From positions 1 through 37,025 of the forward strand of contig CAKUZG010000005.1 of NCBI GenBank assembly GCA_934717805.1: 37,025 bases of DNA, read 5' to 3'. The translations under genes were made by a program, and so were the position numbers. The notes under the pieces were generated by a model. The model had not been told where the DNA came from, made no database searches, and worked only from the letters and a program-made list of their open reading frames with translations. The DNA is from an uncultured Candidatus Saccharibacteria bacterium (lineage in GTDB: Bacteria; Patescibacteriota; Saccharimonadia; Saccharimonadales; Saccharimonadaceae). This document shows, piece by piece, positions 15,700-22,572 of the stretch (positions within the stretch are counted from its first letter, which is position 1; each line of letters begins with the position of its first letter).

Positions 15700-16405
15700 A
15701 TTTTTGAATTTCTTTCAATAAATTACTTGCTCGCACGCGCACCTCAATATCTTTATAATTAAACTCAACATCTTGGTGCATAATTTGATCAATAATTCGC
15801 GCCGTATTTCGAAAATCGTCATTCAAAATAAAGTGAAAATATGGCACTTCAAGCGCTTGTTCCAGCGAAGAAATCGCTTCTGGCAAACGTTTTTCGAAAT
15901 CTTTTTCAAATTCTTCTGCGCTTGAATATCGGTTCGCAAAACGTGCTCGCCAAGTTTCAAAATCTGGTGGCAAAATGAAAACTGCAACTACGCGCTCGCT
16001 CATTTTTTTATATTCTGCAATTCCTTGAATATCAATATCCGTTACAGAAATCTGCCCGTTTTGATTTGCTTTTTCAATTTCTGCAACACTTGTGCCGTAA
16101 ATCTTTCCGTGAACAAATTTCGCCTCAATAAACTCACGTTTCTTAAGCATTTCTTCGGCCTTTTCTTTCGAAATAAAGTTATAATCAATGCCATCTTGCT
16201 CAAGATTGCCATTATTTTCACGAGGAGCGCGCGTTGTATGGCTCACGATATCGCGATATTCTGGGTTTTTCAAAAGATATTTTTTAGTTGTGTCTTTCCC
16301 TGCGCCAGAAATTCCTGCGAGCAATAAAACTCGAGAATTTTCAACTAGTGAAATTGCTTCGGGCGGCGTTTGGTAATTTTCAACTAAGAATTGGAGATTT
16401 TTCAT
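15683..16405 (-). CDS. gmk: Guanylate kinase with C-terminal extension
   Basis: 240 aa, about 35 longer than usual. P-loop GISGAGKDTTKK at 31-42; GMP-binding SHTTRAPRENNG and GIDYNFIS; KFVHGKIYGTS and the DIDIQGIAEYKK segment follow, as in Gmk. It phosphorylates GMP to GDP. The P-loop differs slightly (GxxGAGKDT instead of GPSGVGKGT). TAAAAT ends six bases before the ATG and there is no strong ribosome site, so a leaderless start from a promoter inside the end of the preceding gene is likely. The last 50 residues are not part of the usual kinase core. Confidence 0.9.
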   Translation of the reverse strand: MKNLQFLVENYQTPPEAISLVENSRVLLLAGISGAGKDTTKKYLLKNPEYRDIVSHTTRAPRENNGNLEQDGIDYNFISKEKAEEMLKKREFIEAKFVHGKIYGTSVAEIEKANQNGQISVTDIDIQGIAEYKKMSERVVAVFILPPDFETWRARFANRYSSAEEFEKDFEKRLPEAISSLEQALEVPYFHFILNDDFRNTARIIDQIMHQDVEFNYKDIEVRVRASNLLKEIQKYAIKK

Positions 16406-16414
16406 CTTTCGATT

Positions 16415-17020
16415 TTACATTTTTTCGAGCTTTTTGTCAATTTTAGTCAAAAGTTCAGCGCGAAGATCGCTCTCTTTAATTTTCAAAATATCCTTTCGCG
16501 AAATCTTCAAGCTCTCGAAATATTTTTTCGAAAAACCATAAAAATGCCAGCCATTATTTTCACTCCACAGCCAATCTTCATCAATATTTCCGCTCAGAGC
16601 GTCGTGAATTTTGAGCAAATTTTCTTTCGAAAGATTTTCGAGCGAATACTTTTCGTCATATTTCCAGCCCAAAAAATCTGCAACATAAGCATTTTGAAGC
16701 AAATTTCGCAAAAACTTACTCTCAAAATTTATCGAATCCGCCACAAAATTATACGCAAAACCTTCGCAAATTCCTTCCATCAAACCAGATTGCGACAAAA
16801 TTTTATCAACGCCGACATTCACGCGAACATAATCGAAATCGATATACCACCAAAAGCCATTTTCGCCAGATTCTCGCCAGTTCACAAAAATAATATCATA
16901 ATCAAATTTCGAAATATCAAATTCTCGCAAAATCTTTTTTCGCGCCACACGATACGCTTTTCGAATCTGCTTGATTTTTTTTGAATTTCTTTTCAAATTT
17001 CCAAGAATTATTCTTCGCAT
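16415..17020 (-). CDS. Degenerate paralogue of the adjacent DUF2268-like protein
   Basis: 201 aa. Same overall plan as the gene upstream: basic N-terminus, a beta segment, then LMEGICEGFAYNFVADS, which aligns with the DVILEGLALNFEKQAS region of the neighbour (the conserved E-G-[LF]-A). The zinc site HExxH is absent, so it is unlikely to be an active protease; it may be an inactive partner or a decaying copy. It overlaps the upstream gene by 13 nt and has AAAGGA before its ATG, so the pair is translated together. The relationship is read by eye and needs an alignment. Confidence 0.5.
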   Translation of the reverse strand: MRRIILGNLKRNSKKIKQIRKAYRVARKKILREFDISKFDYDIIFVNWRESGENGFWWYIDFDYVRVNVGVDKILSQSGLMEGICEGFAYNFVADSINFESKFLRNLLQNAYVADFLGWKYDEKYSLENLSKENLLKIHDALSGNIDEDWLWSENNGWHFYGFSKKYFESLKISRKDILKIKESDLRAELLTKIDKKLEKM

Positions 17021-17706
17021 AAAATTTCCTTTCGGGCAAATTTTTCGAAATCTTCATTCGGGATTCTTAGAGCTTCACTTGACAAAATGTTGTATTTTTC
17101 GCAATATTTTGAGATTAAAAATTCACCAACTCGATAAACAAAATTTGTCGGCAAATCGGGATCTTCTCCGAAATGATTGTAATACCAGTTGTAGTGATTA
17201 TAACTTTCCCCATTTCGAAAAATCTCCAAAATTCGCTTCAAGCCCCATTTCAGCTTTTCTTCATCTGGTTTTTCGTAATAATCGGTCAAAAATTTCAGCG
17301 AATAATTCAGCTCGCGAGAAGCTTGTTTTTCGAAATTTAGCGCCAGTCCTTCGAGAATTACATCATTCCAGATATTGTTTTCTGGCGGAAAAATCTGCGC
17401 CCGAAATTGATGATTTAGCTCGTGAAAAAGCGTATTGAAAAGTTCTTTTTTCGAAAAATTCTCGCTCAAAACTTCAATAATTAAAGCGTCAAATCCTGAA
17501 AAGGCCATCCCAGAAATTTTCTCATTTTTTAAAGGCTCGGAAATATCCTTATCTTCCATTTTCGAAATGTCAGCAAAATAAATATCGATTTCACAACCAG
17601 AAAAGTCATAATATTTCGAAAAATATTTTTCCGCCTCGAAAAAATCCGCTCTTATTCTTTCGCGAAAATCATTTGAAAATTTCTTGCTAAAAAATAAGTT
17701 AAACAT
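17008..17706 (-). CDS. DUF2268-like putative zinc metalloprotease
   Basis: 232 aa. HELNH near residue 123 is an HExxH zinc site; NDVILEGLALNFEKQ about 20 residues later provides the downstream E-G-L-A seen in predicted Zn proteases of the DUF2268 type (glutamate as third ligand). No signal peptide is evident, so a cytoplasmic role is likely. I chose the ATG at 17704-17706 because AGGAG lies five bases upstream; a longer reading to 17766 would run through a stable hairpin. It is preceded by a structured leader and a 27-codon ORF. Confidence 0.65.
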   Translation of the reverse strand: MFNLFFSKKFSNDFRERIRADFFEAEKYFSKYYDFSGCEIDIYFADISKMEDKDISEPLKNEKISGMAFSGFDALIIEVLSENFSKKELFNTLFHELNHQFRAQIFPPENNIWNDVILEGLALNFEKQASRELNYSLKFLTDYYEKPDEEKLKWGLKRILEIFRNGESYNHYNWYYNHFGEDPDLPTNFVYRVGEFLISKYCEKYNILSSEALRIPNEDFEKFARKEILCEE

Positions 17707-17725
17707 AATTTCTCCTATTAAAAAT

Positions 17726-17739
17726 GGGGCGTTCGCCCC
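17726..17739 (-). terminator. GC hairpin before the metalloprotease
   Basis: GGGGC-GAAC-GCCCC followed by ATTTTT on the minus strand, 12 nt upstream of the ribosome site. It could end the short upstream transcript or act as an attenuator. Confidence 0.6.
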
Positions 17740-17788
17740 GAGCATATAAAGAATTTCAGCTTTCAAATATCCCTGTTTCCATAGCTAT

Positions 17789-17872
17789 TTATTTTCCACG
17801 GCTTCCATTGCGTGGTCCAGTTCCACCAGAGGTATCTTTAGGTCCTGATCCTCCTGCTGTATTATGAGACAT
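17789..17872 (-). CDS. 27-residue Gly/Ser/Thr-rich peptide
   Basis: ATG at 17870-17872, TAA at 17789-17791. The peptide begins MSHNTAGGSGPKD and ends GGTGPRNGSRGK; over a third of its residues are glycine. No strong ribosome site is seen, so expression is uncertain. Its end resembles that of the 94-residue protein at 25272-25556 (TG, one or two residues, NG, x, RG). It lies in the leader of the metalloprotease gene between two terminator-like hairpins. It may be a real small peptide or a by-product of RNA structure. Confidence 0.4.
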   Translation of the reverse strand: MSHNTAGGSGPKDTSGGTGPRNGSRGK

Positions 17873-17921
17873 AACAAGCTACCAACTTTCCATAAAAAAT
17901 TCAAACGAACTCTGATAAAAA

Positions 17922-17965
17922 TGTAATTTTCTAATTTTATTTTACAACAATATTAGAAAATTACA
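17922..17965 (-). terminator. 14-bp inverted repeat with T-run in the leader
   Basis: Perfect inverted repeat TGTAATTTTCTAAT/ATTAGAAAATTACA with a 16-nt loop, followed on the minus strand by TTTTTAT. It looks like an AT-rich terminator about 75 nt after the promoter at 18004-18032, so it may release an approximately 80-nt RNA or attenuate the genes below. Confidence 0.6.
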
Positions 17966-18003
17966 CCCAAACACCTATCAGTATTGCCTAGGCATCTACT
18001 ATT

Positions 18004-18032
18004 ATAGTAAAGAATAATAATAATAATGTCAA
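18004..18032 (-). promoter_or_regulatory. Strong promoter of the 17.9-kb leader
   Basis: TTGACA, 17 bp, TACTAT on the minus strand, just after the yebC terminator. Predicted start about 17997. Confidence 0.8.
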
Positions 18033-18054
18033 GTATTTTTTTCAGAAAAATAAA

Positions 18055-18081
18055 AAAGCTCTCGAAATTTTCGAAAGCTTT
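18055..18081. terminator. Terminator of yebC
   Basis: Long near-palindrome from AAAGCT to AGCTTT with TTCGAA in the stem and A/T runs on both sides; 8 nt past the yebC stop. Confidence 0.85.
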
Positions 18082-18088
18082 TTAATAT

Positions 18089-18799
18089 TTAATCTATTTT
18101 AGCATTTGTATGGACATTCACCACGTCATCAACATCATCAAGCGCATCCATTAGTTTTTCAACTTTCGCGCGAGTTTCATCGTCGGTGATTTCAACTTCC
18201 ATATTTGGTACATATTGAAGCTCAGCTTCTTTCACAGTTAGACCTTTTTCAATTAATTCTTTTCGAACTTTCATTAGATCTTTCTGATCTGTATAAACTA
18301 CAATTTCACCATCTTCTTCAATCGCATCTTCTGCACCAGCGTCCAAAATCTCAAGCAGAGCATCTTCACCTGTTGCTTCAACTAAAATAACACCTTTCCG
18401 GGAAAATTGGAACATCACACTTCCAGCATCAGCAATTCGACCACCATTTTTCACTAAAGCTGTTTTTACTTCCGGCAAAGTTCGGTTGCGGTTGTCTGTT
18501 GCAGTTTCAATAACCAATCCAATACCGTTTGGACCATAACCTTCATAGGTAATTTCCTCAAGAACTGCTGCATTTTTATCAGCAGCTCGCGCAATTGCAC
18601 GCTCAATATTTGCGTTAGGCATATTTACTGCACGCGCTTTTTCGATTGCAAGTGCTAAGCTTGGGTTCATGTCTGGATCAGTACCGCTGCGTGCTGCAAT
18701 TGCTATTTGATTTCCGATTCGTGTAAAGATTGCACCTCGTTTTGCATCATTCACACCTTTTTGTCGTTTAATTTTTGACCACTTATTATGACCAGCCAT
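18089..18799 (-). CDS. yebC: YebC/PmpR family protein
   Basis: 236 aa, full length for the family. Opening MAGHNKWSKIKRQKGVNDAK, then FTRIGNQIAIAARSG and NPSLALAIEKARAVNMPNAN, all highly conserved. Long called a transcriptional regulator, members (YebC, YeeI, mitochondrial TACO1) also act in translation of difficult sequences such as proline runs. AAGGAG lies eight bases before the ATG. Single gene with its own terminator. Confidence 0.95.
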   Translation of the reverse strand: MAGHNKWSKIKRQKGVNDAKRGAIFTRIGNQIAIAARSGTDPDMNPSLALAIEKARAVNMPNANIERAIARAADKNAAVLEEITYEGYGPNGIGLVIETATDNRNRTLPEVKTALVKNGGRIADAGSVMFQFSRKGVILVEATGEDALLEILDAGAEDAIEEDGEIVVYTDQKDLMKVRKELIEKGLTVKEAELQYVPNMEVEITDDETRAKVEKLMDALDDVDDVVNVHTNAKID

Positions 18800-18890
18800 A
18801 ATTCTCCTTAATTTTTATCTATAAATCTTCACCTATTTTAACACTTTTCGGCTAAAATTTCAAATTTCAAAATCAAAAATATAGCTATTT

Positions 18891-20264
18891 TTATCTAATC
18901 CTATGCGCTGCTACGCGAATAATTTCACTCCAACTCAAAAATGGTTGTGGAATTTCAGCCAATTCTCGAGCGGTCATTTCATTTCGAATCGCTAGGGAAA
19001 TTTGTGCAATAATATTCGATGCATCTGGCGCAACAATGCTTCCGCCGATGATTTTCCCTTTTTTATCGCAAACAAGTTTTACAAATCCATTGCTAAAGTT
19101 CTCAATATTACTTTTTGCAATCAAATTCAATGGTGCGATTGCAGTTTTATATTTCAAATCTCGTTTCAAACAATCATCTTCACTCAAACCAACACTTGCG
19201 ATTTCTGGCCAAGTCGAAATCGTTCGAGGCGCAAGTGGAAAATTAACCGCCATTTTAGATCGAGGATGTAAAATATTATGCGCAACTGTTCGACTTGAAA
19301 GCAAAATCTCAGATGTTTGCATCTGCGGATTGACAACTCCTCCAACAGCAAAAATATGTTTCATTGAGGTTTGCGCAAATTCGTTTACTAAAATACCATC
19401 CTTCGAATATTCAACATGAGCATTTTCAAGCCCAATGTCTGTATTTGGAGCTCTTTCACCAACAACCAAAATCTCATCAACACGAACAAATTTTTCTGCT
19501 CCACCACGCTGAAAAATCACCCGTTTCATTAGCCCATCTTTTTGAACCGCTAAAACACGTGTTTGTGGTAAAACATAAACATGGTGTTCTTCTACTAAAA
19601 TATTTTCTAAAGTAATTCCTACTTCTTCATCTTCTTTGGGCAAAATTCTAGCTGAAACTTCACTAATATAAACTTTTGTGCCAAAAATTGCCAAAAATTG
19701 CGCAATTTCAACAGCCTCTGAACCTCCACCGATAATAAACAAACTTCTTGGCGGACGCGAAATTTCAAAAATCGTTTTAGGAGTATAGTATCTTACATTT
19801 TGAATATTTTTCACATCTGGAATCGAAACTTTCGAACCAGTTGCGATCAAGAAATTTTTTGCAGAATAGTGCTTCTGGTTAATTGAAATTTCGTTTGGTG
19901 TTAAAAACCTCGCTTCACCACGAAAAGTTGTAATCCCTAAACTTTCGAAAAACTTCTGATTATCATGAGCACCGGTTCGTTCAACTGCAAGTTTTCGCCA
20001 ATTAGAAATCATTGGGAAATTATAAGTTAAGTTTGCTGAACGAAGCCCCATTTTTTCTGCACGTTTGGCTTCAAAAAAAGTTTTTTCTACTTTTGAAATT
20101 GCCGCTAAAGGTATGTCGCTGTAGTTTGGTGACTCACCGCCAAAAAGGTCGTTCTCAACAACCGCAACATTTAAACCAGCCTTTGACGCAATATTAGCAG
20201 CAGCAGAGCCGCCAGCACCGCTTCCAAGCACAATCAAATCAAAATCAAATTTTCTCTTTACCAT
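18891..20264 (-). CDS. FAD/NAD flavoprotein of the LPD/MerA family without its disulfide
   Basis: 457 aa. FAD-binding LIVLGSGAGGSAAANIASKAG (10-30), NAD-binding FIIGGGSEAVEIAQFLAIFG near 172, the second FAD motif (IFAVGGV) and a dimerisation domain are intact. The family's redox motif, normally GGECPNxxCVPTKAL, reads FGGESPNYSDIPLAAI: both cysteines are replaced (Ser45, Asp50). The C-terminal His-Pro active-site pair is also missing (QPFLSWSEII). It therefore cannot do the usual dithiol chemistry; a plain NAD(P)H dehydrogenase or structural role is left. Last gene of an operon with an ATP-cone protein and a membrane protein; AAGGAG ribosome site. Confidence 0.8.
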   Translation of the reverse strand: MVKRKFDFDLIVLGSGAGGSAAANIASKAGLNVAVVENDLFGGESPNYSDIPLAAISKVEKTFFEAKRAEKMGLRSANLTYNFPMISNWRKLAVERTGAHDNQKFFESLGITTFRGEARFLTPNEISINQKHYSAKNFLIATGSKVSIPDVKNIQNVRYYTPKTIFEISRPPRSLFIIGGGSEAVEIAQFLAIFGTKVYISEVSARILPKEDEEVGITLENILVEEHHVYVLPQTRVLAVQKDGLMKRVIFQRGGAEKFVRVDEILVVGERAPNTDIGLENAHVEYSKDGILVNEFAQTSMKHIFAVGGVVNPQMQTSEILLSSRTVAHNILHPRSKMAVNFPLAPRTISTWPEIASVGLSEDDCLKRDLKYKTAIAPLNLIAKSNIENFSNGFVKLVCDKKGKIIGGSIVAPDASNIIAQISLAIRNEMTARELAEIPQPFLSWSEIIRVAAHRIR

Positions 20265-20275
20265 TTTTATACTCC

Positions 20276-20545
20276 TTAAATCATGCTTTTGAAATTTTTA
20301 TATACATATGCAGCTTCTGGATGAATTTTTTGTAAAATTCCGCTAGCCTGTCTTCGAATATCATCACTAGTGATCTCTGGTTTATTCCTTTGCCAATCAG
20401 CAAACTCAAGAAGAGTTTTTTTAACAAATTCATTACTTTGACCCTCTGGAGACTTTACTATCAAAAAAGTTTCACTTAAACTTCTTTGCAGTTTTTTGTA
20501 ATCAAATTTTTCAACCTCTCCGTTTGATTTTACTACAACTCTCAT
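20276..20545 (-). CDS. Stand-alone ATP-cone domain protein
   Basis: 89 aa, almost entirely an ATP-cone (PF03477-like): VVVKSNGEVEKFDYKKLQRSL at the start and the SDDIRRQASGILQKI / AAYVYKNF end. This nucleotide-sensing domain normally sits on ribonucleotide reductase or NrdR; here it stands alone. Its ATG overlaps the upstream stop by ATGA, so it is translationally coupled to the membrane protein. Perhaps it lets the operon's products sense ATP/dATP; no partner enzyme is seen in the window. Confidence 0.7.
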   Translation of the reverse strand: MRVVVKSNGEVEKFDYKKLQRSLSETFLIVKSPEGQSNEFVKKTLLEFADWQRNKPEITSDDIRRQASGILQKIHPEAAYVYKNFKSMI

Positions 20546-21282
20546 AATGAAACTCCTAAAATTTCTGGAGTAAAAATAACAACTCCCACAATAAAGGCTA
20601 AGATTATCATTCCTAAGCCAGATACAAATTGCAAAAAGCGTTTGTTTTTATTCCGCCAAACTTGAATTTCAGAAATTGGATGACCACCAGATATAATACA
20701 AGCGATACTGAAAATTGGCAAATTAGAAATTAAAACATAAATAGCTAAAATAGCGAATTGGAACGCAGGTGAGACTCTTGATGCAAACAGCGCCGAAACA
20801 GTCAGAGGAGCAAAATAAAACAATATTTCACTCAAAACGCTAATTACCCCTAAAGCAAAAGCTTCAGCTGAATGTTTAGTTTTACTTGCGCGATTATTTA
20901 AATATTTAGCAAGTGGCCGAGGAACCCAAAGCTCTGTCCCGTTTTGAATGTTTCTTCCCCTTCGATAATAAAAAATCCAAGTAGCAATGCCTGCGGAAAC
21001 TAATACTCCTATTAAAACGGCCCAAACAACTTTCGAAAATGTAAAATTATGAAATATTCCACCAAAATGCGCAAAAGTTGAAAAAATCAAAATTGTTGAG
21101 CATACAGATCCTAAAACTAACGACATCGAAAGTTTAGTTAATTGGAATTGAGATTTTTTACGGCTTAATGTATGACCACTTAAAAGTGTTAAGACACTAA
21201 TGCTCAAATGAAAACTAGCATGCACCATCGCAGCTAAAATCACCACCAATAAAATCATCCATTTATCCATAACCTTTATCAT
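20542..21282 (-). CDS. Polytopic membrane protein, unknown family
   Basis: 246 aa with about six membrane spans (roughly 8-30, 50-72, 83-105, 140-162, 172-195, 215-240). Resembles small exporters in layout, but I recognise no family. ATG is seven bases after TATAAT (21290-21295) with no usable ribosome site; a second ATG 12 bases in has AAAGG only 2 nt away, so the leaderless first ATG is preferred. First gene of the operon with the ATP-cone and the cysteine-less flavoprotein. Confidence 0.65.
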   Translation of the reverse strand: MIKVMDKWMILLVVILAAMVHASFHLSISVLTLLSGHTLSRKKSQFQLTKLSMSLVLGSVCSTILIFSTFAHFGGIFHNFTFSKVVWAVLIGVLVSAGIATWIFYYRRGRNIQNGTELWVPRPLAKYLNNRASKTKHSAEAFALGVISVLSEILFYFAPLTVSALFASRVSPAFQFAILAIYVLISNLPIFSIACIISGGHPISEIQVWRNKNKRFLQFVSGLGMIILAFIVGVVIFTPEILGVSL

Positions 21283-21343
21283 AAATTATATTATAAGCAC
21301 GAGCGAAAATCAAGGAAAATGTTTAAGTTTTTTCAAAAAAGTC

Positions 21344-21372
21344 TTGACTTTTTTATTTTTTTGTGTTATTAT
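21344..21372 (+). promoter_or_regulatory. Promoter of the 37-residue protein
   Basis: TTGACT, 17 bp (T-rich), TATTAT on the plus strand. Confidence 0.85.
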
Positions 21373-21411
21373 AAATAACGTAATATCAAATAAAACAAAA
21401 AGGAAAAATAC

Positions 21412-21525
21412 ATGGCACAACACGAACGAATGGCCTCATGGGATAGGCACCGAACTAAAAAAGAACTTCGAAGCTTCATTGATGCAAGAATTTCTCGTTT
21501 TGATGAATTTGACGATTTAATGTAA
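21412..21525 (+). CDS. 37-residue charged small protein
   Basis: ATG at 21412, TAA at 21523. The protein starts MAQHERMASWDRHRTKK and ends FDEFDDLM: a basic N-half and an acidic C-half, with no membrane span or cysteine. AAGGA lies eight bases upstream, a consensus promoter 40 nt before it, and a strong terminator 6 nt after it. This complete, strong unit argues for a real, abundant small protein. I recognise no family. Lies between two divergently organised operons and next to the tRNA cluster. Confidence 0.75.
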   Translation: MAQHERMASWDRHRTKKELRSFIDARISRFDEFDDLM

Positions 21526-21530
21526 AACTT

Positions 21531-21554
21531 AAAGCTCCTAGAAATAGGGGCTTT
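21531..21554 (+). terminator. Terminator of the 37-residue protein gene
   Basis: AAAGC-T-CCTA, GAAA tetraloop, TAGG-G-GCTTT, then TTTTCT. Confidence 0.85.
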
Positions 21555-21558
21555 TCTA

Positions 21559-21587
21559 TTGAATTTTTTTTCTAGATATGCTAGAAT
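21559..21587 (+). promoter_or_regulatory. Promoter of tRNA-Met
   Basis: TTGAAT, 17 bp, TAGAAT; expected start about 5 nt before the tRNA. Confidence 0.75.
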
Positions 21588-21598
21588 AGATTTATTGT

Positions 21599-21675
21599 GG
21601 TAGCGTAGCTCAGTTGGTTAGAGCGTAGGACTCATAAGCCTAAGGTCGCAGGTTCAATCCCCGCCGCTACTACCA
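21599..21675 (+). tRNA. Elongator tRNA-Met (anticodon CAT)
   Basis: 77 nt with loop CTCATAA and encoded CCA. The D arm (GTAGCTCAGTTGGTTAGAGC) and variable loop resemble bacterial elongator tRNA-Met. Unusual: G1-U72, an A31-G39 mismatch closing the anticodon stem and an A51-C63 mismatch in the T stem. Assignment to Met rather than Ile2 is by comparison with the other two CAT tRNAs here. Confidence 0.75.
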
Positions 21676-21686
21676 GATATTATTTT

Positions 21687-21717
21687 AGGTTGTTGTATTT
21701 ATTACATCAACCTTTTT
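21687..21717 (+). terminator. Terminator of tRNA-Met
   Basis: AGGTTG and CAACCT arms followed by five T. Confidence 0.7.
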
Positions 21718-21744
21718 ATTTAGTGTATATTTTATGTTAAAAAT

Positions 21745-21779
21745 AAAAACAACCGCCTTATTAACAAGCGGTTGTTTTT
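21745..21779. terminator. Bidirectional terminator between tRNA-Met and tRNA-fMet
   Basis: AAAAACAACCGC and GCGGTTGTTTTT, 12 perfect pairs with an 11-nt loop, A/T runs on both sides. Confidence 0.88.
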
Positions 21780-21792
21780 AAAAATAATTTCT

Positions 21793-21870
21793 TGGTTGCG
21801 GGAGTAGGATTTGAACCTACGACCTCTTGGTTATGAGCCAAGCGAGCTGACCAGACTGCTCCATCCCGCG
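21793..21870 (-). tRNA. Initiator tRNA-fMet (anticodon CAT)
   Basis: 78 nt. The unpaired C1-A72 end and GGAGCAG D arm mark the initiator; loop CTCATAA; CCA encoded. The anticodon stem is CTTGG/CCAAG, so only two of the three conserved G-C pairs next to the loop are present (29-41 is U-A). Confidence 0.95.
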
Positions 21871-21883
21871 ATATCTATTTTAT

Positions 21884-21912
21884 ATTCTATCACGAGGCTG
21901 TTTAAAAGTCAA
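21884..21912 (-). promoter_or_regulatory. Promoter of tRNA-fMet
   Basis: TTGACT, 17 bp, TAGAAT on the minus strand. Confidence 0.85.
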
Positions 21913-21922
21913 CAGTTTTTAA

Positions 21923-22363
21923 TTATTTCGAAGATTTTTGCGCATTTCCGCCAAAAATAAAGTTCATCCACTGTGTAAAATTCGATTGTTTAGGGATTTC
22001 AACTTGCTGTTTCTTCTTCTCTTCAGGATATTTAGATAACACCAAAACACGCTCTCCCGGTAATGCAAGCCCAAGTTTTTCACGTACCGCTAATTCTTGA
22101 TATTCTGAGCTCTTTAAATATTTTTGCTCATACTGTAATGTTTGATAGTTAATTTCTTCAATCAAAGCTTGTCTTTGTTTCAACTCAAGTTTTTTCTGAA
22201 TGGCATAATTTTTTTCCATTGCAGAAATACTTCCCCAAACCCAAACGATAGAAACAACTATTACGCTCCCCATAATAATGTTGCTCAAAGTTAAAATATC
22301 GTTCGAAAAATAATACTTCGCACGACGAGTTTTAGTCTTTAAATCGTTTACGTTTAATTTCAC
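21923..22363 (-). CDS. FtsB/DivIC-like cell-division protein
   Basis: 146 aa. One membrane span at about 29-50, a coiled coil at about 52-86, then YQELAVREKLGLALPGERV near 88-106, the conserved signature of septum formation initiators (FtsB/DivIC: YxExLAREELGLVKPGE). These bitopic proteins bridge FtsQ and FtsL in the divisome. GTG start, six bases after the extended -10 TGATAAAAT (22370-22375), so the message should be leaderless. The promoter is back-to-back with that of the tRNA at 22404. Confidence 0.85.
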   Translation of the reverse strand: MKLNVNDLKTKTRRAKYYFSNDILTLSNIIMGSVIVVSIVWVWGSISAMEKNYAIQKKLELKQRQALIEEINYQTLQYEQKYLKSSEYQELAVREKLGLALPGERVLVLSKYPEEKKKQQVEIPKQSNFTQWMNFIFGGNAQKSSK

Positions 22364-22365
22364 TA

Positions 22366-22394
22366 TTTAATTTTATCATATTTTTTGCTATAAT
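22366..22394 (+). promoter_or_regulatory. Promoter of the 22404 tRNA
   Basis: TTTAAT, 17 bp, TATAAT on the plus strand; overlaps the minus-strand -10 of the FtsB/DivIC gene, so the two may compete. Confidence 0.65.
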
Positions 22395-22403
22395 TAAATA
22401 GTC

Positions 22404-22479
22404 GGGGGATTAGCTCAGCGGTTAGAGCAGTCGTCTCATACACGATTGGTCGCTGGTTCGAACCCAGCATCCCCTACCA
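22404..22479 (+). tRNA. tRNA with CAT anticodon, probably tRNA-Ile2
   Basis: 76 nt, loop CTCATAC, CCA encoded, G1-U72. The short D loop (AGCGGTTAGAGCAG) and the TTGGTCGCTGGTTCGAACCCAGC part resemble bacterial tRNA-Ile(k2CAU), whose C34 is changed to lysidine by TilS to read AUA. It differs clearly from the fMet and Met genes nearby, which completes a usual set of three. tilS is not in the window. Confidence 0.7.
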
Positions 22480-22483
22480 AATT

Positions 22484-22506
22484 CGCCTAATTGGCGTTTT
22501 TATTTT
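22484..22506 (+). terminator. Terminator of the 22404 tRNA
   Basis: CGCC-TAATT-GGCG followed by TTTTTATTTTT; short stem but good T-run. Confidence 0.6.
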
Positions 22507-22530
22507 TGCTTAAAAATTAAAATTAAATGA

Positions 22531-22562
22531 AAAACCGCCTCATCTGAATGAAAAGCGGTTTT
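22531..22562 (-). terminator. Terminator of the 68-residue protein gene
   Basis: AAAACCGC and GCGGTTTT arms, 16-nt loop, T-run on the minus strand. Confidence 0.8.
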
Positions 22563-22572
22563 CGTAAATTGA

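Noticed and set aside
17707..17766. Upstream extension of the metalloprotease to an earlier ATG
   Set aside because: The extension would translate through the GC hairpin, and the internal ATG has an AGGAG site five bases upstream.
17975..17995. Five-codon leader peptide (MPRQY) right after the 18004 promoter
   Set aside because: The ATG is at a leaderless-like distance from the -10, but such a short ORF is expected by chance and has no stalling-type sequence.
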